A stretch of 44,342 bases of DNA from a virus, in IMG/VR virus record IMGVR_UViG_3300006805_000003, positions 1-44,342 of that record; one strand, given 5' to 3'. A program made the translations under genes and the position numbers. Of the stretch, positions 1 to 7,970 are shown one piece after another (positions within the stretch are counted from its first letter, which is position 1; each line of letters begins with the position of its first letter). Below the pieces are notes generated by a model. It searched no databases. It worked only from the letters and a program-made list of their open reading frames with translations, and was not told the origin of the DNA.

Positions 1-123
1 AGAAGGAAGCCTGAACGTGAATATCACTGCCGCACAGCAAGCCGCCAATGCTATTGATCTTGCCATCCGTGCAGGTGGCGTACAGGCCGCACTTGCTCAC
101 ATCGAATTGCTGTCTGAAATCGC
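1..123. repeat. Direct repeat of the contig end (circular closure)
   Basis: Bases 1-123 are identical to 44220-44342. The repeat starts inside the 3' end of the gene at 43964-44233 and covers the start of the 58-residue gene at 17-193, so it lies within coding sequence of the rightward operon. The simplest reading is a circular or circularly permuted assembly with an overlap left by the assembler, giving a unique length of 44,219 bp. A true T7-type terminal repeat would more usually lie outside the middle of the structural operon, so I do not call it one. Confidence 0.95.
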
Positions 124-193
124 GCAGGCAGCAGCAGAAGCCAAAGCCGCTCAGGACGCGACCCCAGCTAGCCCGGAGACGAAAGATGCTTAA
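17..193 (+). CDS. Small hypothetical protein, 58 aa, GTG start
   Basis: The GTG at 17 is preceded by AAGGAAG seven bases upstream, and the frame stays open to TAA at 191-193. The product is alanine/glutamine-rich and predicted helical, with no transmembrane segment and no family I recognise. It follows the 89-residue gene (43964-44233) across the circle junction by two bases and overlaps the next start (ATG at 186) by eight bases, so it is probably co-translated within the late operon. Its 5' part is repeated at the right end of the window. Confidence 0.7.
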   Translation: MNITAAQQAANAIDLAIRAGGVQAALAHIELLSEIAQAAAEAKAAQDATPASPETKDA

Positions 194-602
194 GTTTATT
201 TTTACCTGCCTCGCGCTACTCTGCGCCCCGGCTGCACACGCGGACCTCTTCATGCCGATGGATCGCGGGGGAAACATTGCGGAATACGAGGCTATTGTCG
301 CGGCCTCGCCTCGCCCAATCAAGATCGACGGCTACTGCATGTCGGCTTGTACGATCAAGCTGGCCAAAGGCTGTGTCACCCGGCGCGCGGTGTTGATGTT
401 CCACAGTGCATTTGATCCGATTACTGCGGGCCGCTCCGGTCCGTGGGCGGGTATGTCGCCGGGCGGGAATGAAATTTTGATGCGCTATTACCCCAAACGT
501 ATCGCCGAACACGTGCGCAAAAACGGTTGGCTCCTCAGTCCCTCTTATTCCGAAATGACTGGCAGCGAAGCCATTGCGCTCGGCGTCCCGGAGTGCAGAT
601 AA
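186..602 (+). CDS. Exported ClpP/SppA-like (COG3904-type) protein
   Basis: This 138-residue protein starts at ATG 186, where GGAGAC lies seven bases upstream. A longer in-frame start at 48 would cover the upstream gene and bury the signal peptide. Residues 1-19 form a classical signal peptide (K3, hydrophobic core, AHA before D20). The mature part has a CMSAC stretch with candidate nucleophile S53 and an MFHSA stretch with H73, the layout of the ClpP/crotonase-fold periplasmic COG3904 family. A matching acidic residue is not obvious. It is shorter than usual ClpP-fold proteins, so it may be a reduced version. It lies 15 bases before the M15 endolysin, suggesting an envelope or lysis role. Family call moderate; function inferred. 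Confidence 0.55.
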   Translation: MLKFIFTCLALLCAPAAHADLFMPMDRGGNIAEYEAIVAASPRPIKIDGYCMSACTIKLAKGCVTRRAVLMFHSAFDPITAGRSGPWAGMSPGGNEILMRYYPKRIAEHVRKNGWLLSPSYSEMTGSEAIALGVPECR

Positions 603-617
603 TTACAGGAGTCTTTT

Positions 618-1139
618 ATGACAAAATGGCCGCGTGAGTCTGAAGTCGATGTTTTCTACGGAAACCCTCGAGGTAAGGGCGGTTCTGGCGCTTCCCTTGC
701 GTGGGAAAAATCCAAACTTGTTTACATCGAGAAGCTCCCTTTCAAGATGCACATGGGTGATACTCCGATCACCAAAATTCGCTGTCATCGTCTGTGTGCA
801 GATCCGTTCCGCTTCTGGCTTGAGCAGGTCTGGAAGAACGCAGGATACGATCCTCGCGTGATCGCTCAGTGGGGAATGGATGTATTCTCTGGCGGGTATA
901 ATTATCGCCCGAAGCGCGGAATGAACTCTTTGTCGATGCACGCCTACGGTATTGCAATGGACTTTGATGCTCCGCGGAACGGACTGCATGATCGTACCCC
1001 AAACTTCGCAAATCTCCGCGAGCAGATCGTCAAGCCGTTCCTCGAACTCGGCGGAGTGTGGGGTGGTGACTGGAACGGGAATGGCAAGTCACTCGACGAG
1101 CGCCGGTGTGACGGTATGCACTTTCAGTTCGCGAAATAA
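618..1139 (+). CDS. Endolysin, M15-type L-Ala-D-Glu/D-Ala peptidase
   Basis: This 173-residue protein has the zinc-peptidase signature of the M15 family: SMHAYGIAMDFD with H108 and D115, and DGMHFQF near the C-terminus with H168. Family members cleave peptide bonds in the peptidoglycan stem. No signal peptide or SAR anchor is visible, so release would need a holin; a candidate lies 13 kb downstream at 14411. The start is supported by AGGAG six bases upstream. The catalytic domain occupies the C-terminal half. The N-terminal ~50 residues are not recognised and may bind the wall. Confidence 0.85.
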   Translation: MTKWPRESEVDVFYGNPRGKGGSGASLAWEKSKLVYIEKLPFKMHMGDTPITKIRCHRLCADPFRFWLEQVWKNAGYDPRVIAQWGMDVFSGGYNYRPKRGMNSLSMHAYGIAMDFDAPRNGLHDRTPNFANLREQIVKPFLELGGVWGGDWNGNGKSLDERRCDGMHFQFAK

Positions 1140-1150
1140 GGATCAGTAAA

Positions 1151-1927
1151 ATGGCCTCGGAAGTTGACATCTGCAATCAGGCACTACAAGCTATCGGCAC
1201 TCGCACTTCGATGACGAGCCTTGATGAGGACTCACCAGAAGCGCGCCAGTGCCAGCTTGTATACTCGTCTTGCCGTGATCAGCTTCTGAGAGCTGCTCAT
1301 TGGGATTTTGCGAAAAAGACTGACATCGCTGGGTTGCTCAAATCAGCGCCGGACACGCCCGAGTTCCAAGGTGAGGTTTCTCAGGGCGGTTGGTCACACA
1401 AATACCCTCCGCCTGGATGGCTTTACGAATACGCTATGCCAGCTGACTGTTTATTCATTCGCCATGTAGTTCCGAACACATTCACGCAGGGTTTTTCTGT
1501 CCCTCTTTTTTCGGGCGGGATCAGTGCTAATTCTTCGCCTATCACTGGCTCTGTGAAATTTGAAAAAGCGACTGATGAAATCAATGGCGTCGATACAACT
1601 GTCATTCTCACCAATCAACCTCAGGCGCTTTTGATCTACACAAAGCGCGTGACAGTTGTAAATCTATTCGATCCTCTGTTCTTCGATGCTCTTGTTTCAG
1701 CTGTCGCGGCCAACATCGCTATCCCGCTAACAGGCGATAAAACACTCGCCTCGATGAAATCAAAAGAGGCAAATGAAGCGATTTTGGCTGCACGAATTGC
1801 TGATGGGAACGAGGGCCCGACAATCTATGATCCTGATCCATCGTGGCTTGCTGCACGTACTGGCTATTCCCAGCGCTTTGCGGCTACTGCCCAACTCCAG
1901 TATGGTCCACTCTTTCCGGTGATTTGA
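1151..1927 (+). CDS. Tail tubular protein A-like head-tail adaptor
   Basis: The 258-residue product begins with MASEVDICNQALQAIG, the typical opening of podovirus adaptor proteins of the T7 gp11 type. These form the ring between portal and nozzle. It continues with a helical region (CRDQLLRAAHW) typical of the family and an internal loop domain. AAGGATC upstream supports the start. It is followed after one base by the tail tubular protein B-like gene, the conserved A-B order of T7-like tails. Confidence 0.8.
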   Translation: MASEVDICNQALQAIGTRTSMTSLDEDSPEARQCQLVYSSCRDQLLRAAHWDFAKKTDIAGLLKSAPDTPEFQGEVSQGGWSHKYPPPGWLYEYAMPADCLFIRHVVPNTFTQGFSVPLFSGGISANSSPITGSVKFEKATDEINGVDTTVILTNQPQALLIYTKRVTVVNLFDPLFFDALVSAVAANIAIPLTGDKTLASMKSKEANEAILAARIADGNEGPTIYDPDPSWLAARTGYSQRFAATAQLQYGPLFPVI

Positions 1928-1928
1928 T

Positions 1929-4727
1929 ATGGCTAACTCTGTTATCAAAACTTCTTTCGCCTCAGGGGAAGTTAGCCCGTCACTCTACGGACGGCCTGAT
2001 CTTGCCAAACATAACACCGGTGCTGCACTTATTCGGAATTTCTTTATTGACTACCGTGGCGGGGCTATTTCCCGCCCAGGCACGAAACTTGTGACGCGGA
2101 CGAAAACCTCTGGGAAGATCCGCCTTATCAACTTCGAGTTTAACATTCTTCAGACCTATGTGCTGGAGTTTGGTAATCGCTATATGCGTGTTCTGCAGAA
2201 CGGTTCTCCTGTTCTCGAACCGGGCTTCACTATTACCGGCATCACGAACGGAGACCTTGTCGTGTCCGCGCCTGGACATAATTTTAGTGTTGGTGACTGG
2301 GTCTACATCAGCGGCGTCAACGGAATGAACGAGGTCAACTATGAGACCTATATTGTTGGCAGTGTTAGTCTTGGCAATGTTACTCTTACTTCACTTGATG
2401 GGGATGTTCAAAATTCTAGCGGTTATGGTGTATATCTTTCTGGAGGTTCTATCTCAAGGGTATTCACTCTTGTAACACCGTATGTCGAAGATGATCTGAT
2501 TATGCTGAAATACATCCAGTCTGCGGATGTCTTGACGCTTACTCACCGAAACTATCCGGTGATGAATTTGACTCGGACGGCTCACCATATCTGGGCTCTT
2601 ACCGAAGTTAACTTTTCAGCAACTGTTGTTCCGCCTACAGGGCTTAATCTTACAACCACTGGCACCGGAACTGTCAGGTTTTCTTACTGCGTCACAGCTG
2701 TTTCAGCAATCGACGGGTCTGAAAGCATCGCCTGTAAACCAGCCATCGTTCAATCAGTCAACATCGGAACAACCTCCGGCACCATTACCATCAAGTGGAA
2801 CGCTGTTCCAAACGCAGCATACTACAACATTTATAAAGCGCAGGTGTCTCCGAGTGTTGATATTCCGGCAGGGTCTACTCATGGATATGTTGGGATGTCC
2901 TACGGACTACAATTCAACGACGGCAACATCCTTGCTGACTTTACCAAGACACCTCCGAAGCATCGCAATCCGTTTGCTAAAGCGTCATTGACTGACATTA
3001 CAATCACCAATGGCGGCAGTGGTTATCTTACCTCATCCTCTGTAACAGTAACTGATGCGACCGGCTCCGGTGCTGTTGTGTTTCCTATTGTCGAGGGCGG
3101 GGTTATCGTCGGCTTTATCATCGAGGATCAAGGTCATGACTACACAGCGCCAGTCGTCTCAGTCAGTGATGGAGCCGGAGCAGTACTCGTTCCCGTTCTT
3201 GGAAAATCCTCTGGGAACTATCCCGGCGTCGCCACATACTTCCAACAGCGAAAAGTGTACGCCTCCAGCATCAATCAACCCGAAACTTTGTGGGGATCCC
3301 ACCCTGGAGCCTTCAACAACTTCGATGTGTCTACCCCCGTTGTTGCAGATGATGCTTACACCCTGACGCTTGCATCGCGCCAGGTAAATGAGATTAAATC
3401 GATGCTTGCGATGCCGGGCGGTCTCGTGATCTTGACTGGTGGTGGAGCGTGGCAGGTTACTGGCGGTGGGCAGAATACCGCTGTCACTCCGATGAGTGCT
3501 CAGGCGCAACCTCAAGCCTACAACGGCTGCAGTGATGTTCCGCCTTTGGCGATTAACTACGAAATCCTTTATGTCCAGAATAAAGGCTCGGCCGTTCGAG
3601 ATCTGTCATACAACTTTTTCTCGAACATTTACACCGGCACTGATCTGTCGATAATCTCCAGCCACTTGTTTGATGGTTATCAGATTACCGAGTGGGCGTG
3701 GGCTGAGGAACCTTACAAGATAGTTTGGGCCGTTCGTGATGACGGAAAGCTCCTCACCCTAACATTCTTGAAGGAACAGGAAGTTGCTGGATGGGCTCGC
3801 CAAGATACTCGAGGGCTTTTCGGCTCGATCACTTCTGTAACCGAGGGTCATGAGAATGCTGTCTATGTCTCAGTTAATCGGTATATTAATGGTCGCTGGG
3901 TTCAGTTCATCGAGCGGTTTGCATCACGACTGATCGAAACTGTCGAGGACGCTTGGTGTGTTGACTGCGGTCTTGAGAATGTTCAGGAGACTCCAAATGC
4001 CACAATCACCGTATCTTCGACTCAAGGAACTGTCACAATCGAGGCTTCTTCGGGAGTGTTTTCTGCGCAGAATGTGGGTGATGTTCTTCGCGTATGCGGC
4101 GGGATTATTGATGTCACTACATTCGTCGGGCCGACGACTCTTGAGGGAGTGGTCCGAAAAGAACTGACAGATATTCTTCTTGATGCAAAAGCCGGAGAGT
4201 TTGTCCCACTTCCTAAAACCTCAGGTGACTGGCAAATTTCTACCCCTACGGCAACTGTGTATGGGCTTTCTCACCTCGAGGGTGAACTTGTTCAGGTTGT
4301 CAGTGATGGGAATGTCTTATCGCCAAGAATTGTTTCGGGAGGCAAAATAACTCTTGACCAACCCGCCACAAAGATTATCGTAGGGTTAGGCTTTCAATGC
4401 CAATTGCAGACGCTTAACCTGGACATCGGCGAACCTACAATACAGGGCAAGCGTAAAAAGGTTGCAGCAGCTACAGTCCGCGTTGATAAAACTCGAGGGA
4501 TGAAGGTCGGACCTACTTTCGCTAAGGCTGTTGAGTATAAACACAGAAACCGCGGCGATCATCTTGGCGATCCGATTGATCTGATGAGTGGTGATATGCG
4601 AGTTGTGCTGGAGCCTCAATATTCTATCGAGGGAAGAATATGTGTGCAGCAGGATTACCCACTACCGATAACGGTACTTGCGATCATCCCGGAGATCATC
4701 CTCGGGGATACAGATCCGCGGAAATGA
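1929..4727 (+). CDS. Tail tubular protein B-like nozzle protein
   Basis: This 932-residue protein opens with MANSVIKTSFASGEVSPSLY and an RPGTKLV stretch, hallmarks of the phage stabilisation/tail tubular B family (T7 gp12 position). Members form the six-bladed tip of the short tail. Beta-rich, glycine/threonine-rich segments fill residues 90-450. Cysteines near residue 680 (WCVDCG) are characteristic of the region before the C-terminal domain. The stop overlaps the next gene's ATG (ATGA at 4724-4727). Confidence 0.8.
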   Translation: MANSVIKTSFASGEVSPSLYGRPDLAKHNTGAALIRNFFIDYRGGAISRPGTKLVTRTKTSGKIRLINFEFNILQTYVLEFGNRYMRVLQNGSPVLEPGFTITGITNGDLVVSAPGHNFSVGDWVYISGVNGMNEVNYETYIVGSVSLGNVTLTSLDGDVQNSSGYGVYLSGGSISRVFTLVTPYVEDDLIMLKYIQSADVLTLTHRNYPVMNLTRTAHHIWALTEVNFSATVVPPTGLNLTTTGTGTVRFSYCVTAVSAIDGSESIACKPAIVQSVNIGTTSGTITIKWNAVPNAAYYNIYKAQVSPSVDIPAGSTHGYVGMSYGLQFNDGNILADFTKTPPKHRNPFAKASLTDITITNGGSGYLTSSSVTVTDATGSGAVVFPIVEGGVIVGFIIEDQGHDYTAPVVSVSDGAGAVLVPVLGKSSGNYPGVATYFQQRKVYASSINQPETLWGSHPGAFNNFDVSTPVVADDAYTLTLASRQVNEIKSMLAMPGGLVILTGGGAWQVTGGGQNTAVTPMSAQAQPQAYNGCSDVPPLAINYEILYVQNKGSAVRDLSYNFFSNIYTGTDLSIISSHLFDGYQITEWAWAEEPYKIVWAVRDDGKLLTLTFLKEQEVAGWARQDTRGLFGSITSVTEGHENAVYVSVNRYINGRWVQFIERFASRLIETVEDAWCVDCGLENVQETPNATITVSSTQGTVTIEASSGVFSAQNVGDVLRVCGGIIDVTTFVGPTTLEGVVRKELTDILLDAKAGEFVPLPKTSGDWQISTPTATVYGLSHLEGELVQVVSDGNVLSPRIVSGGKITLDQPATKIIVGLGFQCQLQTLNLDIGEPTIQGKRKKVAAATVRVDKTRGMKVGPTFAKAVEYKHRNRGDHLGDPIDLMSGDMRVVLEPQYSIEGRICVQQDYPLPITVLAIIPEIILGDTDPRK

Positions 4728-5164
4728 GAGAAGCTGTTGTTGAGGATTGTCTGACTATCATGGATAATCTTCGCGACTCTGACAGAGAGCTTCTTGAGTA
4801 TATGAGTGTGGATTGCTTTCAGGCTTTTGCTTTAGCACTCCACACTTCAACATTTGCGTATACCTGGGTTGTTGATGAAGTCCCGGTTTGTGTCTGGGGT
4901 GTTCAGCAACAGTCGTTGATGTCTGGATCAGCTACGATCTGGATGTTGACAACGAAAGAAATGGAGAAGAATGTTTTTCTCTTCACTCGAAAATCCCAGA
5001 TGATTGTGAAAGAACTTCTCGAGGTTTACACTGAGTTGACCGGGTATGTCCACTCGTCTAACACTCGTTCGATCCGTTGGCTGACATGGCTCGGTTTCAC
5101 CATCGAGCCAAGCCAAGTTCTTGAAAACGGACTTCGTGTTCGTATGTTTTACAAACGAGGCTAA
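4724..5164 (+). CDS. Internal virion protein A-like (T7 gp13, DUF2833 type)
   Basis: I chose ATG 4724, which overlaps the upstream stop as ATGA. The in-frame ATG at 4640 would give an 88-base overlap and add an unrelated N-terminus. The 146-residue product has an N-acetyltransferase-like layout (substrate helices, then LEVYTELTGYVHSSN and RWLTWLGF) seen in T7 gp13 homologues. Its position between the nozzle and the ejection proteins matches T7. Whether it has enzymatic activity is unknown; T7 gp13 acts in morphogenesis. Confidence 0.65.
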   Translation: MREAVVEDCLTIMDNLRDSDRELLEYMSVDCFQAFALALHTSTFAYTWVVDEVPVCVWGVQQQSLMSGSATIWMLTTKEMEKNVFLFTRKSQMIVKELLEVYTELTGYVHSSNTRSIRWLTWLGFTIEPSQVLENGLRVRMFYKRG

Positions 5165-5166
5165 CA

Positions 5167-5718
5167 ATGTTTCTTGCAGCAATTCCAGCACTCGCCTCTT
5201 TAGCGGCAGCCAGTACTGCGATGACAACCGCCGCTACAGTTGTTAGTGCTGGTGCGGCTGTCATGGGTGGTGTGGCTGCAAAACAGTCGGCAGATTATCA
5301 GGCCGCAGTCGCCCGTAACAACGCTTTGACTGCTCGTCAGATGGGTGAGCATGACATCATGCAGGGGCAGGTTGCGGCTCAGGAACAGGATATGAAAACC
5401 AAAGAGCAGACTGGTGTCGCTAAAGCTGGTCTCGGGGCTTCTGGTTTTGATATGGGTAGCGGGTCTGGGATGGACATTCAGTCTAGTCAGGCAGGACTCG
5501 GCCGCCTCGACGCACTGCGCCAGAATGACAAAGGTCTTATGTCTGATTGGCGCTACAAAGCGCAGGCTCAGAATTTTGAAAATGAGGCCGAGGCTCAGAA
5601 GGCTAAGGGGAATAATTCCCTTGTCGCAGGGTTCTTGAACGCAGGTTCTACAATGCTTACTGGCGGAAGTAATTTCGCTGACAAGTGGATGACCTACAGC
5701 CGTCTCGGAGTTGCCTAA
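5167..5718 (+). CDS. Internal virion protein B-like (T7 gp14 position)
   Basis: This 183-residue protein has a hydrophobic, alanine-rich N-terminal segment (residues ~3-40), followed by a long polar helical region with many Q, A and K residues and a glycine-rich stretch (GLGASGFDMGSGSG). T7 gp14 and relatives have this plan and insert into the host outer membrane during DNA ejection. Two bases separate it from the gp13-like gene, and its TAA shares a base with the next ATG (TAATG at 5716-5720). Confidence 0.65.
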   Translation: MFLAAIPALASLAAASTAMTTAATVVSAGAAVMGGVAAKQSADYQAAVARNNALTARQMGEHDIMQGQVAAQEQDMKTKEQTGVAKAGLGASGFDMGSGSGMDIQSSQAGLGRLDALRQNDKGLMSDWRYKAQAQNFENEAEAQKAKGNNSLVAGFLNAGSTMLTGGSNFADKWMTYSRLGVA

Positions 5719-7970
5719 TGGTTACCGTACCCTACTCCGCTACACCATCTGTTCCGTCAGGCGGTGGCTCAGTTTCCCCGGCCTATCAGTCAGGTTCGGC
5801 TGCAACACCTGATGCGTTTGGCGCCCAGGCTTGGAAAGCTGTCGAGAACGTAGGTAAGTCTGTTGAGGACTCTGCTAAGATGCTTGAGAAGCATGTTATT
5901 GCGGAGCAGACTCTTGTCAATCAATCGAGTGCACGAGATCTCGACAATCAATATCTCGTTGATCTCGCAAAGCTCTCGGCAGAGTACAAATCGAAGCAGG
6001 GTAAAGATGCGATCGACAGTGCTCCGGAGTACGAGCAAAAGGTGATGGAGCTCCGCGAGAGATATAAAGGTCTCGCACCAAACGCTATGGTCGGAAAACT
6101 TTTTGACGATGTGGCTACTCGGCGTGGTGCGTTCGCATTAAGTGAGGGTGCGGCGTACCGCGCCAATCAGACCAAGGCCTACAACAATCAAACCCTTGGG
6201 TCGAGCCTTCAGCTTAATACTCGCGCAGCAAGTGCAGTCTCAAACGACAAAGAGTTCGATGCGTACCTTACTCGGATCGAGGGTGACGCAGCGCAGATGG
6301 AACTCGGTAACGGGGCTCCTCCAGAGAAGGCTGAACTTGCAAAGGTTGAGGCTACAAGTAAGGCTGTCGCGCTCCGTGTTCAAACACTTGCTATGACTGA
6401 CCCACTTGCAGCGAAAACATTCTTCGACAAATACTCGCACAAGGTGGATGGGGTACAAGTCCCTCAGATCCAACAGTATATTAAGCAAGGACTTCTCACC
6501 GTTCAGGCGGATCGGTTCGCTAACAACGCTGTTAGTGGGCAGGGTGGTGGCGAGGATGTGCTGAAGATGCGCGAGTCCGGGAATAACCACCGGATTGTGA
6601 ATGATGTAGGCTTTGTCGGAACTTATCAATTCGGCGCTCCACGTCTTGAAACGCTCGGGGTTTTTAAGTCCGATGTTGATCTGAAAGGCTGGAACGGGAA
6701 GGCTGGTAAAGAGGATAAGTGGCAGGGCTCTTTTAATATTCCTGGGATGCCAGAAATCAAGACTGTTCAGGACTTCAAGAACAGCAAAGAAGCTCAGGAC
6801 CGCGTTCGCCAACTTGATCTCCAACAGACTGAGAAAGATATTTCCGCAAAGGGTCTCGATAAATACATCGGGCAGACTGTTGCTGGTGTTCCAATCACTA
6901 AGCAGTCGATCATGAACATGGCTCATCTTGGTGGGATTGGCGGGGCTGAGGCCTTTTTGAAATCTGACGGGCAGAAGAACCCGACTGATAAGTACGGCAC
7001 CTCACTGAGAGATTATGCTGAAATGGGCAGCACGGCGAAGGATCGGCCAAAGCTCACTCCGAATACGACAGGCCCTGAACTCCAGCAGATGATTGATGAA
7101 GGGAAAAAACAGGCTGTTCTTGCGGCGGGCGGCGACAAGGATCTCGCGGCGCAGCTGAGTGAAACTGTCGAGTCCAAGATTAAGAACAAGTTTAACAATG
7201 TAATGGCTACGAAGAATTTGGTTGAGCGGGATAATACTCTCGCCATCAAAAACTTTGTACTGTTTGGTGGGCAGGATAAGAAGCCTCCAGTCTCGATGAG
7301 TGAAGTCACGGACAATCCCCAGTTCCGCGATATTTATTTCGGACTGCAGAAGTCTAATCCTGACCTTGCCAAGGCTCTTGTTAAGCATGTAGAGACAAAT
7401 GCTGAGCCGGATACTGTCGAACAATCCGCCGCTGCATTGACTAGGTTTCAGGAATTGCAAGGCATGGCTGTTACGAGTCCTGATAAATTCATCAAGATGA
7501 ATGTACTGGATGAACAGCTTCCTAAAGCATGGAAGACTCAGCTTGTCGCGGCTCAGATCAGCAGCATTAAAAAGCCGATGACTGACAAGCAGGCTGTTTC
7601 GATCACCAAGGATATTCTCTCAGCTGCGGAGATTGAAAAAGAAACTCCGGCTTACAATCAGTTTGTCGGCGCGCTTCATGTGAAGATCGAGGACTACCGG
7701 ACTACGAATAAGGGGGCAGCCCCATCTGATGATCAGGTTAAGATCATGGCCTCTGATCTTATCCGCGAGAAAATAGTCAGAAGGGCGGACCCTGCACCGC
7801 AGACCTCTTTTGATAAAATTTTCGGATGGAATAAGCCCGAAGAAAAAATGCGCAGTTTCGAGGTCCCGAAAGAAGATAGTGCTACGATTAAAGAGGCGTA
7901 TAAAAAACGCTGGGGTATCGACCCTGACGACGCAACTGTTTTCAAAATCTATCGCCAGAAGGCTAAGTGA
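5718..7970 (+). CDS. Ejection protein with lysozyme-like transglycosylase domain
   Basis: ATG 5718 overlaps the upstream stop and gives 750 residues. The N-terminal third is predicted coiled and helical. Near residue 286 the sequence KMRESGNNHRIVND then FVGTYQFGAPRLETLG matches the soluble lytic transglycosylase/lysozyme fold signature, with E286 as the likely catalytic glutamate and YQFG as the usual partner motif. The remainder is long, charged and helical. In T7 the peptidoglycan hydrolase sits in gp16; here it sits in the gp15-position gene, while the next gene is the giant one. It probably makes a local hole in the wall for the ejected tube. Confidence 0.75.
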   Translation: MVTVPYSATPSVPSGGGSVSPAYQSGSAATPDAFGAQAWKAVENVGKSVEDSAKMLEKHVIAEQTLVNQSSARDLDNQYLVDLAKLSAEYKSKQGKDAIDSAPEYEQKVMELRERYKGLAPNAMVGKLFDDVATRRGAFALSEGAAYRANQTKAYNNQTLGSSLQLNTRAASAVSNDKEFDAYLTRIEGDAAQMELGNGAPPEKAELAKVEATSKAVALRVQTLAMTDPLAAKTFFDKYSHKVDGVQVPQIQQYIKQGLLTVQADRFANNAVSGQGGGEDVLKMRESGNNHRIVNDVGFVGTYQFGAPRLETLGVFKSDVDLKGWNGKAGKEDKWQGSFNIPGMPEIKTVQDFKNSKEAQDRVRQLDLQQTEKDISAKGLDKYIGQTVAGVPITKQSIMNMAHLGGIGGAEAFLKSDGQKNPTDKYGTSLRDYAEMGSTAKDRPKLTPNTTGPELQQMIDEGKKQAVLAAGGDKDLAAQLSETVESKIKNKFNNVMATKNLVERDNTLAIKNFVLFGGQDKKPPVSMSEVTDNPQFRDIYFGLQKSNPDLAKALVKHVETNAEPDTVEQSAAALTRFQELQGMAVTSPDKFIKMNVLDEQLPKAWKTQLVAAQISSIKKPMTDKQAVSITKDILSAAEIEKETPAYNQFVGALHVKIEDYRTTNKGAAPSDDQVKIMASDLIREKIVRRADPAPQTSFDKIFGWNKPEEKMRSFEVPKEDSATIKEAYKKRWGIDPDDATVFKIYRQKAK

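Noticed and set aside
1-123. T7-type direct terminal repeat as the physical genome end
   Set aside because: The repeat lies inside coding genes of the structural operon and its length suits an assembler overlap; physical ends cannot be read from the sequence.
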